DNA from: Firmicutes bacterium CAG:449
GTDB lineage: Bacteria > Bacillota_I > Bacilli_A > RFN20 > CAG-449
DNA length: 38,329 bases
Reading direction: 5' to 3'
NCBI GenBank assembly: GCA_000432895.1
Contig: FR889406.1
Location: 51,091-89,419, forward strand
The translations under genes and the position numbers were made by a program. Under the pieces are notes generated by a model, which saw only the letters and a program-made list of their open reading frames with translations, searched no databases and was not told the DNA's origin. How positions within the stretch are numbered: position 1 is the first letter of the stretch; every line of letters begins with the position of its first letter. Shown piece after piece: positions 16,673 through 24,899 of this stretch.

Positions 16673-17498
16673 ATCATATGAACAATCTTCATTATGCTAT
16701 CTTGTTGCTACCCCAATAGGTAATTTACAAGATTTTTCTTCACGTGGAAAAGAAGTTCTTTCTAGTGTTGATATAATTGCTTGTGAAGATACTAGAACCA
16801 CTGCTTCTTTACTTTCTTATTATAATATTAAAAAAACATTAATTTCTTATCATGAACATAATGAGCAAAACGCTTCACAAAAACTTCTTGAATTATTAAA
16901 AGAAGGTAAAAAGATTGCTATTGTTTCTGATGCTGGATATCCTGGTATTTCAGATCCAGGCGAAATTATGGTTAAACACTGCATTGAAAATAATATTCCT
17001 GTTTCTATTATTCCAGGAGGAAATGCCTTTTTACCAGCTTTAATTGGCTCTGGATTAGATAATGAACATTTCTATTTTCATGGATTTTTACCATCTAAAC
17101 CTACTTTAAGAAGAAAAGAATTAGAAAAATTATCTACTTATGAAATGACAATTATTTTTTATGAATCACCTCATCGCATAAAAGAAACTTTAAATGATAT
17201 TTATGATATTTTTAAAGAAAGAAAAATGTGTTTAGTTAGAGAAATAACTAAAATCCATGAAGAATATATTTATGGCACCACTTCTGAATTAATTAATTTA
17301 GATGAAACTACTTTAAAAGGTGAAATGGTCTTAGTTATTGAAGGAAATAAAAATAAAAAAGAATATTCTGATGAAGAATTATTATCTTTAATTAATGAAA
17401 ATATTACTACAGGCTTATCAAAAAAAGAAGCATGCAAAAAAGTTGAAGAATTAACAAACATCAAAAAGAATTATTTATATCAACTTACTTTAAAATAA
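16659..17498 (+). CDS. rsmI: 16S rRNA C1402 2'-O-methyltransferase
   Basis: 279 residues of the tetrapyrrole-methylase fold family. N-terminal VATPIGNLQDFS, the CEDTR and GYPGISDPGE motifs and the PGGNA loop for S-adenosylmethionine identify RsmI, which methylates the ribose of C1402 in 16S rRNA. It overlaps ricT by 14 bp. It ends head-to-head with the TetR gene with no intervening base: the two stop codons sit at the centre of an 18-bp AT-only palindrome (17490-17507), which could be a poor shared terminator. Confidence 0.95.
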   Translation: MKRIKSYEQSSLCYLVATPIGNLQDFSSRGKEVLSSVDIIACEDTRTTASLLSYYNIKKTLISYHEHNEQNASQKLLELLKEGKKIAIVSDAGYPGISDPGEIMVKHCIENNIPVSIIPGGNAFLPALIGSGLDNEHFYFHGFLPSKPTLRRKELEKLSTYEMTIIFYESPHRIKETLNDIYDIFKERKMCLVREITKIHEEYIYGTTSELINLDETTLKGEMVLVIEGNKNKKEYSDEELLSLINENITTGLSKKEACKKVEELTNIKKNYLYQLTLK

Positions 17499-18068
17499 TT
17501 ATTTTAATCTTTTTTCTTCAAAAGTTTTAAACCAATCAATTGTATACTCATATAATTCATCTAAAGTACGAGAAGAATAATTACGACAATATTTTACATA
17601 TTCACAAACTAAACCCTCAATAAATATGTTGATTTCAAGATCAACATATTTTTTTCTTTTCAATGAATAATCTTCATAGCATAACTCTAAAATTTTATTA
17701 GAAGCTAAAGAAGTAATTTTTTGCGCTGCAAATAAAAAATCATTTGATCGGCAAAGCATTTTATAATTTTCATCATTCTTTTTAAAATAATCAAAAAACA
17801 AATCAATAAACTCATAAAAGTTTTTTGACTTAATTAATTTTGTATTATCAAAAAAATACTCAATTAATTCATTTTCGTAATCTTCTGCAACTGAATAAAT
17901 ATCATCATAATGAGCATAAAATGTTCCACGATTAATCTCGGCTCTATTAACAAGTTCAGTTACAGTAATTTTATCTAATTCTTTTTTTTCAGCTAATAAT
18001 TCAGCAAACGTTTTTTTAATTATTTTTCTTGTTTTAATTGATGATTTATTAAGGTTTTTGACTTTCAT
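17499..18068 (-). CDS. TetR/AcrR family transcriptional regulator
   Basis: 189 residues. N-terminal helix-turn-helix (about 12-58) with the TetR signature ITVTELVNRAEINRGTFYAHY; the all-helical C-terminal ligand domain is of the kind seen in Firmicutes DhaS/YsiA-like regulators. Ribosome binding site AAAGGATG. A 22-bp palindrome in its own promoter (18089-18110) suggests autorepression. The similar site in front of the ABC operon at 7706-7743 suggests that exporter as a second target. It is read away from the TerB-like gene, which it may also control. Confidence 0.9.
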   Translation of the reverse strand: MKVKNLNKSSIKTRKIIKKTFAELLAEKKELDKITVTELVNRAEINRGTFYAHYDDIYSVAEDYENELIEYFFDNTKLIKSKNFYEFIDLFFDYFKKNDENYKMLCRSNDFLFAAQKITSLASNKILELCYEDYSLKRKKYVDLEINIFIEGLVCEYVKYCRNYSSRTLDELYEYTIDWFKTFEEKRLK

Positions 18069-18088
18069 TATTTGTACATCCTTTTAAA

Positions 18089-18110
18089 CAATGTTGAAAT
18101 ATTAACATTG
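18089..18110. promoter_or_regulatory. Operator palindrome at TetR promoter
   Basis: CAATGTT (18089-18095), 8-bp spacer, AACATTG (18104-18110): a perfect inverted repeat with 7-bp arms. A TAATAT that could be the -10 of the TetR gene lies inside it. The central 16 bp recur upstream of the ABC operon at 7725-7740. Confidence 0.65.
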
Positions 18111-18134
18111 ATATTTTCATTGTAATGTAATTTA

Positions 18135-18143
18135 TGGTAAAAT
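18135..18143 (+). promoter_or_regulatory. Extended -10 promoter of TerB-like gene
   Basis: TGGTAAAAT matches the extended -10 form TGn-TAnAAT. No clear -35 is present; the TetR palindrome lies 25 bp upstream. A GGGAG ribosome binding site precedes the ATG at 18172. Confidence 0.4.
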
Positions 18144-18171
18144 ACAATCATAATGATTAAGGGAGAATTTT

Positions 18172-18627
18172 ATGTTTGAATTAAAAAAATTATGTAACTC
18201 ATATGAAAATATGACGCCTCTAGAAAAAGGCAAATTATTAACTGAAAAATCAGCAAAAGTATTATTAGCACTTAAAGTTTTAGACATCCCTGGAGTTAAC
18301 CCTATTGACACACTTGCCGCTTTTATTATTGGAGCAATAGTTTCTGATGGCGTTATTAACGAAAAAGAATATTTATTTATGTATCCAGCTTTAATTAAAA
18401 CATTCGGTGATGATTTTGATTTTACAAGAATAAAAAAATCATTTGAGAAAGATAAACAAGGTCGACAAATGATAAAAGATTACACTCAAGATATGATGAT
18501 GATTTTTTCATTCATTAGTGAATCATTAAAAGAAGATATTATTGCTTTATGTTTATGTATTCTTTCTATTGATGGTAAAATCTCTCTTAAAGAAAAAATT
18601 TATATAAGAAAGTTAATAAAGGCATAA
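18172..18627 (+). CDS. TerB-like helical protein
   Basis: 151 residues, all-helical by appearance. The two repeated acidic turns of TerB-like proteins are visible: FIIGAIVSDGVINEKEY (about 55-72) and CILSIDGKISLKEKIY (about 129-145). TerB-fold proteins are linked to metal binding or envelope stress in other bacteria, but the function of this stand-alone form is unknown. It is followed after 7 bp by a CmpB-like membrane protein, so the two are probably co-transcribed. Assignment rests on the two motif copies only. Confidence 0.6.
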   Translation: MFELKKLCNSYENMTPLEKGKLLTEKSAKVLLALKVLDIPGVNPIDTLAAFIIGAIVSDGVINEKEYLFMYPALIKTFGDDFDFTRIKKSFEKDKQGRQMIKDYTQDMMMIFSFISESLKEDIIALCLCILSIDGKISLKEKIYIRKLIKA

Positions 18628-18634
18628 TAAACTT

Positions 18635-19342
18635 ATGGAACTATTTATACAAATATCATTTATTTTTATCTTAGGTGGTAGCATTGGCTATTTAATGGAA
18701 TTAATCTTTAGAAGAATAGTTCATAAAAAATGGATTAATCCTGGCTTTCTTACTGGTCCTTGCTTACCTTTATACGGCTCTGGATTATTATTTCTTTATT
18801 TAATTTGTTCTTTAGATTATAGTTTTATTTCTTCAACTGTTTTAAGAACTATCTTCATTATTATTTTAATCACCTTTATGATGACTTTAATTGAATATAT
18901 AACTGGAATTATCTTTATTAAAAGAATGAATGTTAAATTATGGGATTATTCTTCTAGACCAGGTAATATCCAAGGAATCATTTGCCCATTATTTACTTTT
19001 TTTTGGGGAGTAATTGGTGCTTTATATTACTTTTTATTACATCCATTTATTGCCCAAGCCGCTTTATGGATTAGTGAACATCCTCTCTTTTCATATTTTA
19101 TTGGTATGTATTTTGGAGTATTTATTGTTGATATATGCTATTCATTCCATGTTGTTAGTAAAATCAAATCATGGGCAAAAGAACACGATATTGTTGTTAG
19201 ATATGAAGAATTAAAAGAATCAATTAAAGCTAAAGCGGATCGACTAAAAGAGAAAAAACATTTCGTCTTTTCCTTCAAATCCAAAGATTCCTTTATTGAT
19301 TCATTAAATAACTATCTTGCTGAAAGAAAAGCTCGTAAATAA
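18635..19342 (+). CDS. CmpB-type membrane protein (DUF1113)
   Basis: 235 residues with about five membrane helices and a Lys-rich cytoplasmic tail from about 185. The conserved elements of the 'putative ABC transporter permease' CmpB family are visible: GYLMELIFRR, NPGFLTGPCLPLYGSG, EYITG, KLWDYSSRPGNIQG and FFWG. Despite the family name no ATPase partner lies beside it and transport has not been shown for the family as far as I know. It is the last gene before a strong terminator. Confidence 0.8.
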   Translation: MELFIQISFIFILGGSIGYLMELIFRRIVHKKWINPGFLTGPCLPLYGSGLLFLYLICSLDYSFISSTVLRTIFIIILITFMMTLIEYITGIIFIKRMNVKLWDYSSRPGNIQGIICPLFTFFWGVIGALYYFLLHPFIAQAALWISEHPLFSYFIGMYFGVFIVDICYSFHVVSKIKSWAKEHDIVVRYEELKESIKAKADRLKEKKHFVFSFKSKDSFIDSLNNYLAERKARK

Positions 19343-19369
19343 ACTGTGAAAAAACTTCACAGTTTTTTT
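19342..19369 (+). terminator. Terminator of TerB/CmpB pair
   Basis: AACTGTGAA (19342-19350), five-base loop, TTCACAGTT (19356-19364), continuing into seven T. The stem begins at the last base of the stop codon of the CmpB-like gene. Confidence 0.88.
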
Positions 19370-19372
19370 AAT

Positions 19373-19402
19373 AAAAAAAATAGACTATCATTAAATAGTC
19401 TA
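19373..19402 (-). terminator. Terminator of DUF402 operon
   Basis: On the minus strand TAGACTAT (19402-19395), six-base loop, ATAGTCTA (19388-19381), then eight T. The stem begins with the TAG stop codon of the DUF402 gene. It stands back to back with the plus-strand terminator. Confidence 0.85.
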
Positions 19403-19948
19403 AAAAATTTCATCTTGTTCCTTTTTTATTTGATAATAAACATTAATATATTCAAACATCTTTTTATTATCAAAAGGAAACGCTCTTTTTTTCATTAAAT
19501 TTTTTACTCTTTCAAATTCATGTAAAACTATTTTATCTATTTCATTAGAATAATGATATTTTTCTTTATGAAATAAATATTCTTTTTTATCAAGTTCAAT
19601 AATTGAATTATCTGGAAATAATTTTAAATCTAAATCATAATCAATATACTCTAAAGTCATTTTATCTTCTAAAGTAGGAGAAGCGATATTACAATAATAA
19701 CAAACATTATCACCTCTAATCATTGCGATAACATTAAACCAATTATTTAAAAAATAAATCGATACTGCTGGTTCTTTTGTATACCAAATTCTTCCATCAC
19801 ATTCAACCACTCTTGAAGCACATGAGCCAGTAACAATATAATCATCACTAACATCAATCACCATCATATTATCCCAAGTACGATGTAATGAGCCATCATG
19901 TTTATATGATCGAGTTCTAATCCATTTACCAATACTGCTCTTATCCAT
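19400..19948 (-). CDS. DUF402 nucleoside tri/diphosphatase (YgaC-like)
   Basis: 182 residues matching YgaC/Ntdp-type DUF402 proteins in length and motifs: GKWIRTRSYKHDGSLHRTW at the N-terminus, YTKEPAVSIYF, NVIAMI, YYCNIASPT and the acidic metal-binding EYIDYDLDLKLFPD. Characterised Gram-positive relatives hydrolyse nucleoside tri- and diphosphates with a divalent metal. It follows the DUF3137-like gene by 3 bp and has a weak ribosome binding site, so coupling to the upstream gene is likely. Confidence 0.88.
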   Translation of the reverse strand: MDKSSIGKWIRTRSYKHDGSLHRTWDNMMVIDVSDDYIVTGSCASRVVECDGRIWYTKEPAVSIYFLNNWFNVIAMIRGDNVCYYCNIASPTLEDKMTLEYIDYDLDLKLFPDNSIIELDKKEYLFHKEKYHYSNEIDKIVLHEFERVKNLMKKRAFPFDNKKMFEYINVYYQIKKEQDEIF

Positions 19949-19951
19949 AAA

Positions 19952-21034
19952 CTAGTCTTCTTTTTTAAGATGCTCAACTATTTCTACCATTAATTCAACA
20001 TCTTTTTTATATTCTTTAATATCGTTTTTACCTACTGGATTAGTTAAAGGTACGACCATAATACCATCATTATAAGAAAAGCCAAAAGCAAGCTTACTAT
20101 TATTAATAGTAATAAACATATCCACTAAATAATCGTTAACTTCAAATTGTTCTAAAACAAGTTTTATTTCATCATTTAAAATAGTATTAACATCAAAGTT
20201 ACTATATACTACATATTTTTCTGATAAAACTTCTTCTTGTAAAGTTAAATCATCAATATCAGTTGGTCCGTTGGAACCTTTACCTTTTAAATAAATAATT
20301 GCTCTTTGTTCATCATTTACTAACTTAGCATCTAAAACAAATAACTTACCTAAAAAGACAATATAATCTTGAGTAGAGCCATTTTCTTTTTTCTCTCTAG
20401 TTTTTACACAATTGTCACCAGCTACAAAATTATATGACAATAATTTACCTTCAATATAATCTCTTGCAGTTACTTGAATAATATCTTTACAAATTTTTAA
20501 ATCTTTAAATGTATTTTCCTCTAATTTTTTAGTTTGATTAAATTTAACATCACTAAATGCTTTATTACTTGTTACATAAGAATCTAAATTAATAAAATAT
20601 TCTTCAATAACTTTATTAGAATCTTCATTTAATTTTGATTTAGTTTTTTTACTATATAATGTAATTAAAACAAAATACACTAAAACAAAACCCAAACAAA
20701 TATAAATAAAAGCTCCACTTTCTTTTGCTAAAAAGAACACAAGTATAATAACCGCTAAACAAATAAGCATAAATATTGTACTCATTTTTTTAGTTTTATT
20801 AAAATAATCCATAAATTTCTTTTGTCTAGTATTCACTAAATTAAAAAATGTGTTTTCATCAGAAAGATTAATTCTTTCGTGTAACTCTTCATTTACATCT
20901 ACAATTGATGAAGGTTCTTCCTCTACCATTTCTTCAGCAATTATTTCTTTTTTTTCTTCTTCAACATTTTCTTTGTTAGTTTCTTCAACATTTTCTTTAA
21001 CTTCTTGATTTTTTACTTCATTTTCATCTAGCAT
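19952..21034 (-). CDS. DUF3137-like membrane protein
   Basis: 360 residues from ATG 21034, chosen because AGAGGTGA stands seven bases before it; a longer frame to 21103 has no ribosome binding site and would run past the -10 box TATAAT at 21066-21061. Residues 1-60 are a Glu/Lys/Val-rich, probably disordered leader. Two membrane helices follow at about 82-100 and 107-125, then a cytoplasmic domain of about 230 residues. The latter resembles DUF3137 (IFLGKLFVLD-like core, then LSEKYVVYSNFDVNTILN, and SKLAFGFSY near the end). No function is known for this family. Family call is tentative. Confidence 0.6.
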   Translation of the reverse strand: MLDENEVKNQEVKENVEETNKENVEEEKKEIIAEEMVEEEPSSIVDVNEELHERINLSDENTFFNLVNTRQKKFMDYFNKTKKMSTIFMLICLAVIILVFFLAKESGAFIYICLGFVLVYFVLITLYSKKTKSKLNEDSNKVIEEYFINLDSYVTSNKAFSDVKFNQTKKLEENTFKDLKICKDIIQVTARDYIEGKLLSYNFVAGDNCVKTREKKENGSTQDYIVFLGKLFVLDAKLVNDEQRAIIYLKGKGSNGPTDIDDLTLQEEVLSEKYVVYSNFDVNTILNDEIKLVLEQFEVNDYLVDMFITINNSKLAFGFSYNDGIMVVPLTNPVGKNDIKEYKKDVELMVEIVEHLKKED

Positions 21035-21153
21035 AAAAGTCACCTCTTCTTTAGGTATAATTATACATTTTATTATGTTCAAAATAAATAAATTTATTTG
21101 CACATAATTTTTTTTATTAATTCATATATTGAAATGTATTAAAAGGAGAACAT

Positions 21154-21567
21154 ATGGATAGAATACAACCACCACCTAATTATTTTGGTGCACCATATCC
21201 AAATAATGGTACGCCATACCAACCTAATCAAGAACCAGTAAATCCTTATCCAAATGGAACATATCCTCAACCAATGCAACCAAATATGTATCGTGATGAT
21301 ATGGATAAAACTGTTACCGAATTCTATGAATCATTTAATAAATTTGTTTCTAGCAATTTAGGAAGAAATGTTAATGTACATTGCTCATTTACTGATTCAA
21401 CTCAATGGCACGACAAAGAATTTATCGGTATTCTTGCATCTGCTGGTGATAATTACATCATTATCTTCAACAAAGAAGAAAATAAACACTATTTAATTGT
21501 AGGCGTTTATATTGATTACATTGAATTCTCTGACCAAATAACAATGGATGGCGTCACAACAAAATAA
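21154..21567 (+). CDS. GerQ-like protein
   Basis: 137 residues: a Pro/Asn/Tyr-rich N-terminus (1-45, NPYPNGTYPQP) and a compact C-terminal domain (about 55-132) with SSNLGRNVNVHCSF, QWHDKEFIGILASAGDNY, HYLIVGVYIDYIEF and DQI. This pattern is that of GerQ/YwdL, a B. subtilis inner spore coat protein needed for germination and cross-linked by transglutaminase. GerQ is usually about 180 residues, mostly through a longer tail at the N-terminus. No other spore gene is in the window, so whether it acts in spores here cannot be said. Strong AAAAGGAG ribosome binding site; divergent from the DUF3137-like gene. Confidence 0.78.
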   Translation: MDRIQPPPNYFGAPYPNNGTPYQPNQEPVNPYPNGTYPQPMQPNMYRDDMDKTVTEFYESFNKFVSSNLGRNVNVHCSFTDSTQWHDKEFIGILASAGDNYIIIFNKEENKHYLIVGVYIDYIEFSDQITMDGVTTK

Positions 21568-21592
21568 TCACCAATAAAAAGGTGATTTTTTT
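21566..21592 (+). terminator. Terminator after gerQ-like gene
   Basis: AATCACC (21566-21572), eight-base loop, GGTGATT (21581-21587), then a seven-T run. It starts at the stop codon of the GerQ-like gene. Confidence 0.85.
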
Positions 21593-21759
21593 ATATAAAA
21601 ATATTGAGGATGCTTCTATAAAACTATATTAAAATGTAGCAAAAATTACTTATCTTAATATTTGCACAATTTTAAAAAAATTTATATCTTTTTCTATATT
21701 TGTATTTTTTGATAAAACCATAAACGGATAATTAATAATTTTGATATAAAAAAATATGA

Positions 21760-22317
21760 CAAGAAGATGCAGATGATAACATTATTTTCCAATACATTGG
21801 TGATTCTGAAATCAAGAAAGATGATATCTATGGCGGATTTAGTATTAGTATCGAGGGAAAATTAGAAAATGTTAGACAGCGTTTTGACATCGATTTAGCC
21901 ACTGCTGATATTGTTTGCCCATATGATTGCGATTACGAGTATGAATGCTTGATTACGCGTGAAATAATTCGCTTGAAGAGTTACTCTATTGAAAGTGTAG
22001 TTGCCGAAAAAATGCAGACATTTCTTTTAAAAGGAGTCATCAATAGTCGAACAAAGGATTTGTACGATCTTTATATTTTGGAAAAGTTCATAGGAAAAAA
22101 TGATAAATTTTTGAAGGAAACATTCATAAAAACTTGTGAAAATAGGAAATTCGAAATCAATAATGAAAAAGCAATGAATACTCTGAAATCTGTTAAATCA
22201 AATATGATTCAAAGAAAGAGATGGGAAACATATGCAAAGAAAATGAGTTACGCAAAAGAAGTATTATTTGATGATATAATTTCTTCTATTAATCACCTAC
22301 TAGAAATTCTAATTTAA
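21760..22317 (+). pseudogene. AbiEii/AbiGii toxin remnant, 5' truncated
   Basis: The frame is open from after a TGA at 21757-21759 to the TAA at 22317, about 185 residues, but has no ATG or ribosome binding site at its beginning; the only start-like codon is an internal TTG at 21949. The translation carries the second half of the AbiEii nucleotidyltransferase family: IYGGFSISIEGK, RQRFDIDLATADIV, YSIESVVAEKMQTFL and NSRTKDLYDLYIL. The N-terminal nucleotide-binding region with its GGT-type motif is missing, and so is the AbiEi antitoxin gene. Codons such as CGT, GGC, CAG, GAG and GCC are more common than in neighbouring genes, pointing to transfer. The 21598-21756 stretch before it holds no recognisable gene. 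Confidence 0.78.
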
Positions 22318-22427
22318 TTAAACGATTTTACAAAATTTTCATTAATAATAGACACATTATCTAATTGTGACGCATAACAAATTAATCAAACTAGTTTATT
22401 TTATTCAATATTAGCAATTAGATTTTT

Positions 22428-22456
22428 TTGCTTTAATTTATTTTTTCTAATATAAT
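22428..22456 (+). promoter_or_regulatory. Promoter of zinc-ribbon membrane protein gene
   Basis: TTGCTT (22428-22433), 17-bp spacer, TATAAT (22451-22456), followed by a strong GGGGAG ribosome binding site. The remainder of the 22318-22427 gap shows nothing recognisable. Confidence 0.65.
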
Positions 22457-22478
22457 AAAAGACATAGGGGAGATTTCT

Positions 22479-23681
22479 ATGAAACGATGTCAAAAATGTA
22501 ATAAAGAATTTGAAGAAGAATATTTATTTTGCCCATATTGTGGAACAAAATATTGTAAAAAAATAAAATGTCCAAATTGTCAAAAAGAAATTGACCAAAA
22601 TTCTTCTTTCTGTGGCTTTTGTGGAGCAAAAATAACTAAAGAAAAAGTTGTTAAAAACGATAATATAAGTTCAATCTTTGATTTAATTAAAAAAATATCC
22701 TTATTAGTTTTAGTTTGTTTTGCAATGATTTTCTTTTTTCTTCCAATCATTAATAATAATTCCTTTTATTTACAAACTAAAAACATTTCCTTATTAAGTT
22801 TTTTAAATTCATCATTTTTTAATCAATTATCTTATCTTTTTGATTTATTAAAAAATGAAAAACAAAACATTGTAAATTCATCAATACCTATTTTAATAAT
22901 CTATCTAACAAGTGCAATAGTTTGTTATATTGGAGCAATTATCGCTATTACATTTGGAATTATTTCTATTATAAAAATAACTAACTCATTAATTAACAAA
23001 TCAAAAATTAACACTACAATACCAGCTATTGCTATAGGAAGTTATTTTATCAGTAGCATTTGTTTATTCTTTGTTGCAGGTGGAAAAAATACATCCTTAA
23101 ATATTTCTATTGGAAATTTTTCTTTAGTTTTTATAATCTTTTTAATTGTAACTTTATTAATAAGTGTAGCAATTATTATTTTAGATTTAATAAATAATAA
23201 GCCTGTCTTTAATTCAAAAAAAATTGCTTCTTTAGTCATAAAAACAATTAATCTAGTATTAACTTTAATTATTCCATTTATCCTTATTGGAGGGATTTAT
23301 TATTTATCTGATTCATCAATAGAATATTATGTATCTGAGCCAATCTTAATGATAAGTCTTTTTGAACTATTGAACCAAGGAATATCGTCTCCAACTACTT
23401 TATATGTAATTCTTTATTACTTTATAATGGTAATTATTGTCCTTATTTTATGTAACTTTACTGCAAGTTTAAGAAATTTCAATAAAAAATTTTCTATATT
23501 TAATTTTATATTATCTATTATCCAATTTATCTCTATTTTAGTTTTATTTATCATTATGATATCAAATCAAATAGATAATGTTTCTTTAAGTTCTAATTTC
23601 TATTTTATAATTATTCTTAATATTATTAATCTTGGATTAAATATTTCTACTTTTACATTAAGTAAAATTTCTACAAAATAA
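22479..23681 (+). CDS. Double zinc-ribbon multi-pass membrane protein
   Basis: 400 residues. The N-terminus has two short zinc ribbons: CQKC...CPYC (4-21) and CPNC...CGFC (about 31-48), each with paired CxxC knuckles. A basic linker (50-65) leads to about eight hydrophobic helices (66-395) with little loop sequence. Zinc-ribbon plus membrane proteins are frequent in Firmicutes and mostly uncharacterised; I cannot assign a function. It has its own promoter. The hairpin at 23699-23727 lies just downstream. Confidence 0.75.
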   Translation: MKRCQKCNKEFEEEYLFCPYCGTKYCKKIKCPNCQKEIDQNSSFCGFCGAKITKEKVVKNDNISSIFDLIKKISLLVLVCFAMIFFFLPIINNNSFYLQTKNISLLSFLNSSFFNQLSYLFDLLKNEKQNIVNSSIPILIIYLTSAIVCYIGAIIAITFGIISIIKITNSLINKSKINTTIPAIAIGSYFISSICLFFVAGGKNTSLNISIGNFSLVFIIFLIVTLLISVAIIILDLINNKPVFNSKKIASLVIKTINLVLTLIIPFILIGGIYYLSDSSIEYYVSEPILMISLFELLNQGISSPTTLYVILYYFIMVIIVLILCNFTASLRNFNKKFSIFNFILSIIQFISILVLFIIMISNQIDNVSLSSNFYFIIILNIINLGLNISTFTLSKISTK

Positions 23682-23698
23682 TATTTATTAAAAATTAT

Positions 23699-23732
23699 AT
23701 TCTCCTTATAATAATTGTAAGGAGAATTTTTC
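23699..23732 (+). promoter_or_regulatory. Hairpin enclosing RBS of DUF3810 gene
   Basis: ATTCTCCTTA (23699-23708) and TAAGGAGAAT (23718-23727) are perfectly complementary over ten bases with a nine-base loop. The right arm contains the GGAG ribosome binding site of the ATG at 23733, and TTTTT follows it. The structure can therefore serve as a terminator for the upstream gene and as a lock on the next start. A TATAAT at 23707-23712 could alternatively be a promoter whose transcript lacks the left arm. Confidence 0.55.
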
Positions 23733-24899
23733 ATGAAAAATAAGAAAAAATATGTTTATAAATTAGTTTTATTATTTGATGTATTAGTTATATTTACTAT
23801 TTTATGTCTTATTAAAAATAACCCACATACTGCCGAAAGTTATACAAATAATGTCGCAAATAAATATATTACTTTTGCCTCTAAAATATTTTCAAACATT
23901 CCTTTTTCTATTTATGAATTCACATTAATATTCTTAATTGGAATGGTAATTTTCTACATTGTTAGTATTATTGTTAAATTATGTAAAAAGAAATACAATG
24001 CTTCTTTGCAACGTTTTATCAGTTCTTTATTATTTGTTTTTATTTGTGTTGATATTTATGTAGGTGTAGCCTCGATTTCTTATGGAAGAAATCAAGTTAG
24101 TATTCCTCAATACGAGCAAGAAATAAATAATGAATTGATTGATCAAGCCTTTGAATATTTTTTAGAAGATTACAATAATATTTCCACTCATTTTTCTCGT
24201 GATGAAAATGGACTTGTTATTTCTCCTTATACATTTGAAGAAATAAACAATATCTTAATAGAAGAATATAAAAAATTAGATGAAAATTACTTCCCATCAT
24301 TTACCCCAAAAGCCAAAAAATTATTGTTTAGTGATATTTTTTCTGAATTACATTTTACTGGTATTTTCTGGGCACCTACTGGTGAAGCTAACATCAACAA
24401 CAATCTTCATGCTGCCGAATTACCACATACTATGGCACACGAAATCGCTCATTCAAAAGGTGTGTTTAGAGAAAATGATGCTAATCTTGTTGCAATGTAT
24501 GTTACTTTAAATAGTGAAAATGAATTCTTAAGATATTCAGCGTACTATCATAATTTTTCTTCTTTATTAAGAATTTATCAACAAACAAATTATGATAAAT
24601 ATGTTGAAAGTTATTTCCGTTTAAATGAAGATATTAGAAAAGAATATGGTGTTATTAATAACTATTGGAAAGAACATGATTTGCTTTCTAAAATTGGTCA
24701 ATTATATAATGATATCTTTTTAAAACTGAATGGTAATAAAAATGGTGTTAATGATTATAATGATAATACTACATCTGAAGATTCCGGAAAAGTTGATGAA
24801 AACAATAATCCAATTTATGTTATCAAAGAATATTCTCCATACGCTAAATTATTCTTTTATCTTTACCAAGAAGCTAACTATGATACTACTATTCTTTGA
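23733..24899 (+). CDS. DUF3810 putative membrane zinc metalloprotease
   Basis: 388 residues. Three hydrophobic helices (about 8-27, 62-82, 97-117) precede a soluble domain of about 270 residues. The domain contains AAELPHTMAHEIAHSKGV with the zinc-binding HExxH (His236-Glu237-x-x-His240) and a downstream Glu in RENDAN as probable third ligand, as in DUF3810 proteins. The topology would place the domain outside the membrane. No substrate is known. The C-terminal 60 residues are Asn/Asp-rich and low in complexity. The gene's 3' end overlaps the convergent AlbA_2 gene by 22 bp. Confidence 0.82.
   Translation: MKNKKKYVYKLVLLFDVLVIFTILCLIKNNPHTAESYTNNVANKYITFASKIFSNIPFSIYEFTLIFLIGMVIFYIVSIIVKLCKKKYNASLQRFISSLLFVFICVDIYVGVASISYGRNQVSIPQYEQEINNELIDQAFEYFLEDYNNISTHFSRDENGLVISPYTFEEINNILIEEYKKLDENYFPSFTPKAKKLLFSDIFSELHFTGIFWAPTGEANINNNLHAAELPHTMAHEIAHSKGVFRENDANLVAMYVTLNSENEFLRYSAYYHNFSSLLRIYQQTNYDKYVESYFRLNEDIRKEYGVINNYWKEHDLLSKIGQLYNDIFLKLNGNKNGVNDYNDNTTSEDSGKVDENNNPIYVIKEYSPYAKLFFYLYQEANYDTTIL

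Noticed and set aside
17490..17507. 18-bp palindrome at the rsmI/tetR stop codons as a terminator
   Set aside because: It consists of A and T only and would have no loop without breaking pairs, so it is too weak to call; mentioned under rsmI only.
19952..21103. Longer start of the DUF3137-like gene at 21103
   Set aside because: The extra 23 residues lack a ribosome binding site and span the likely -10 box; ATG 21034 has AGAGGTGA at the right distance.
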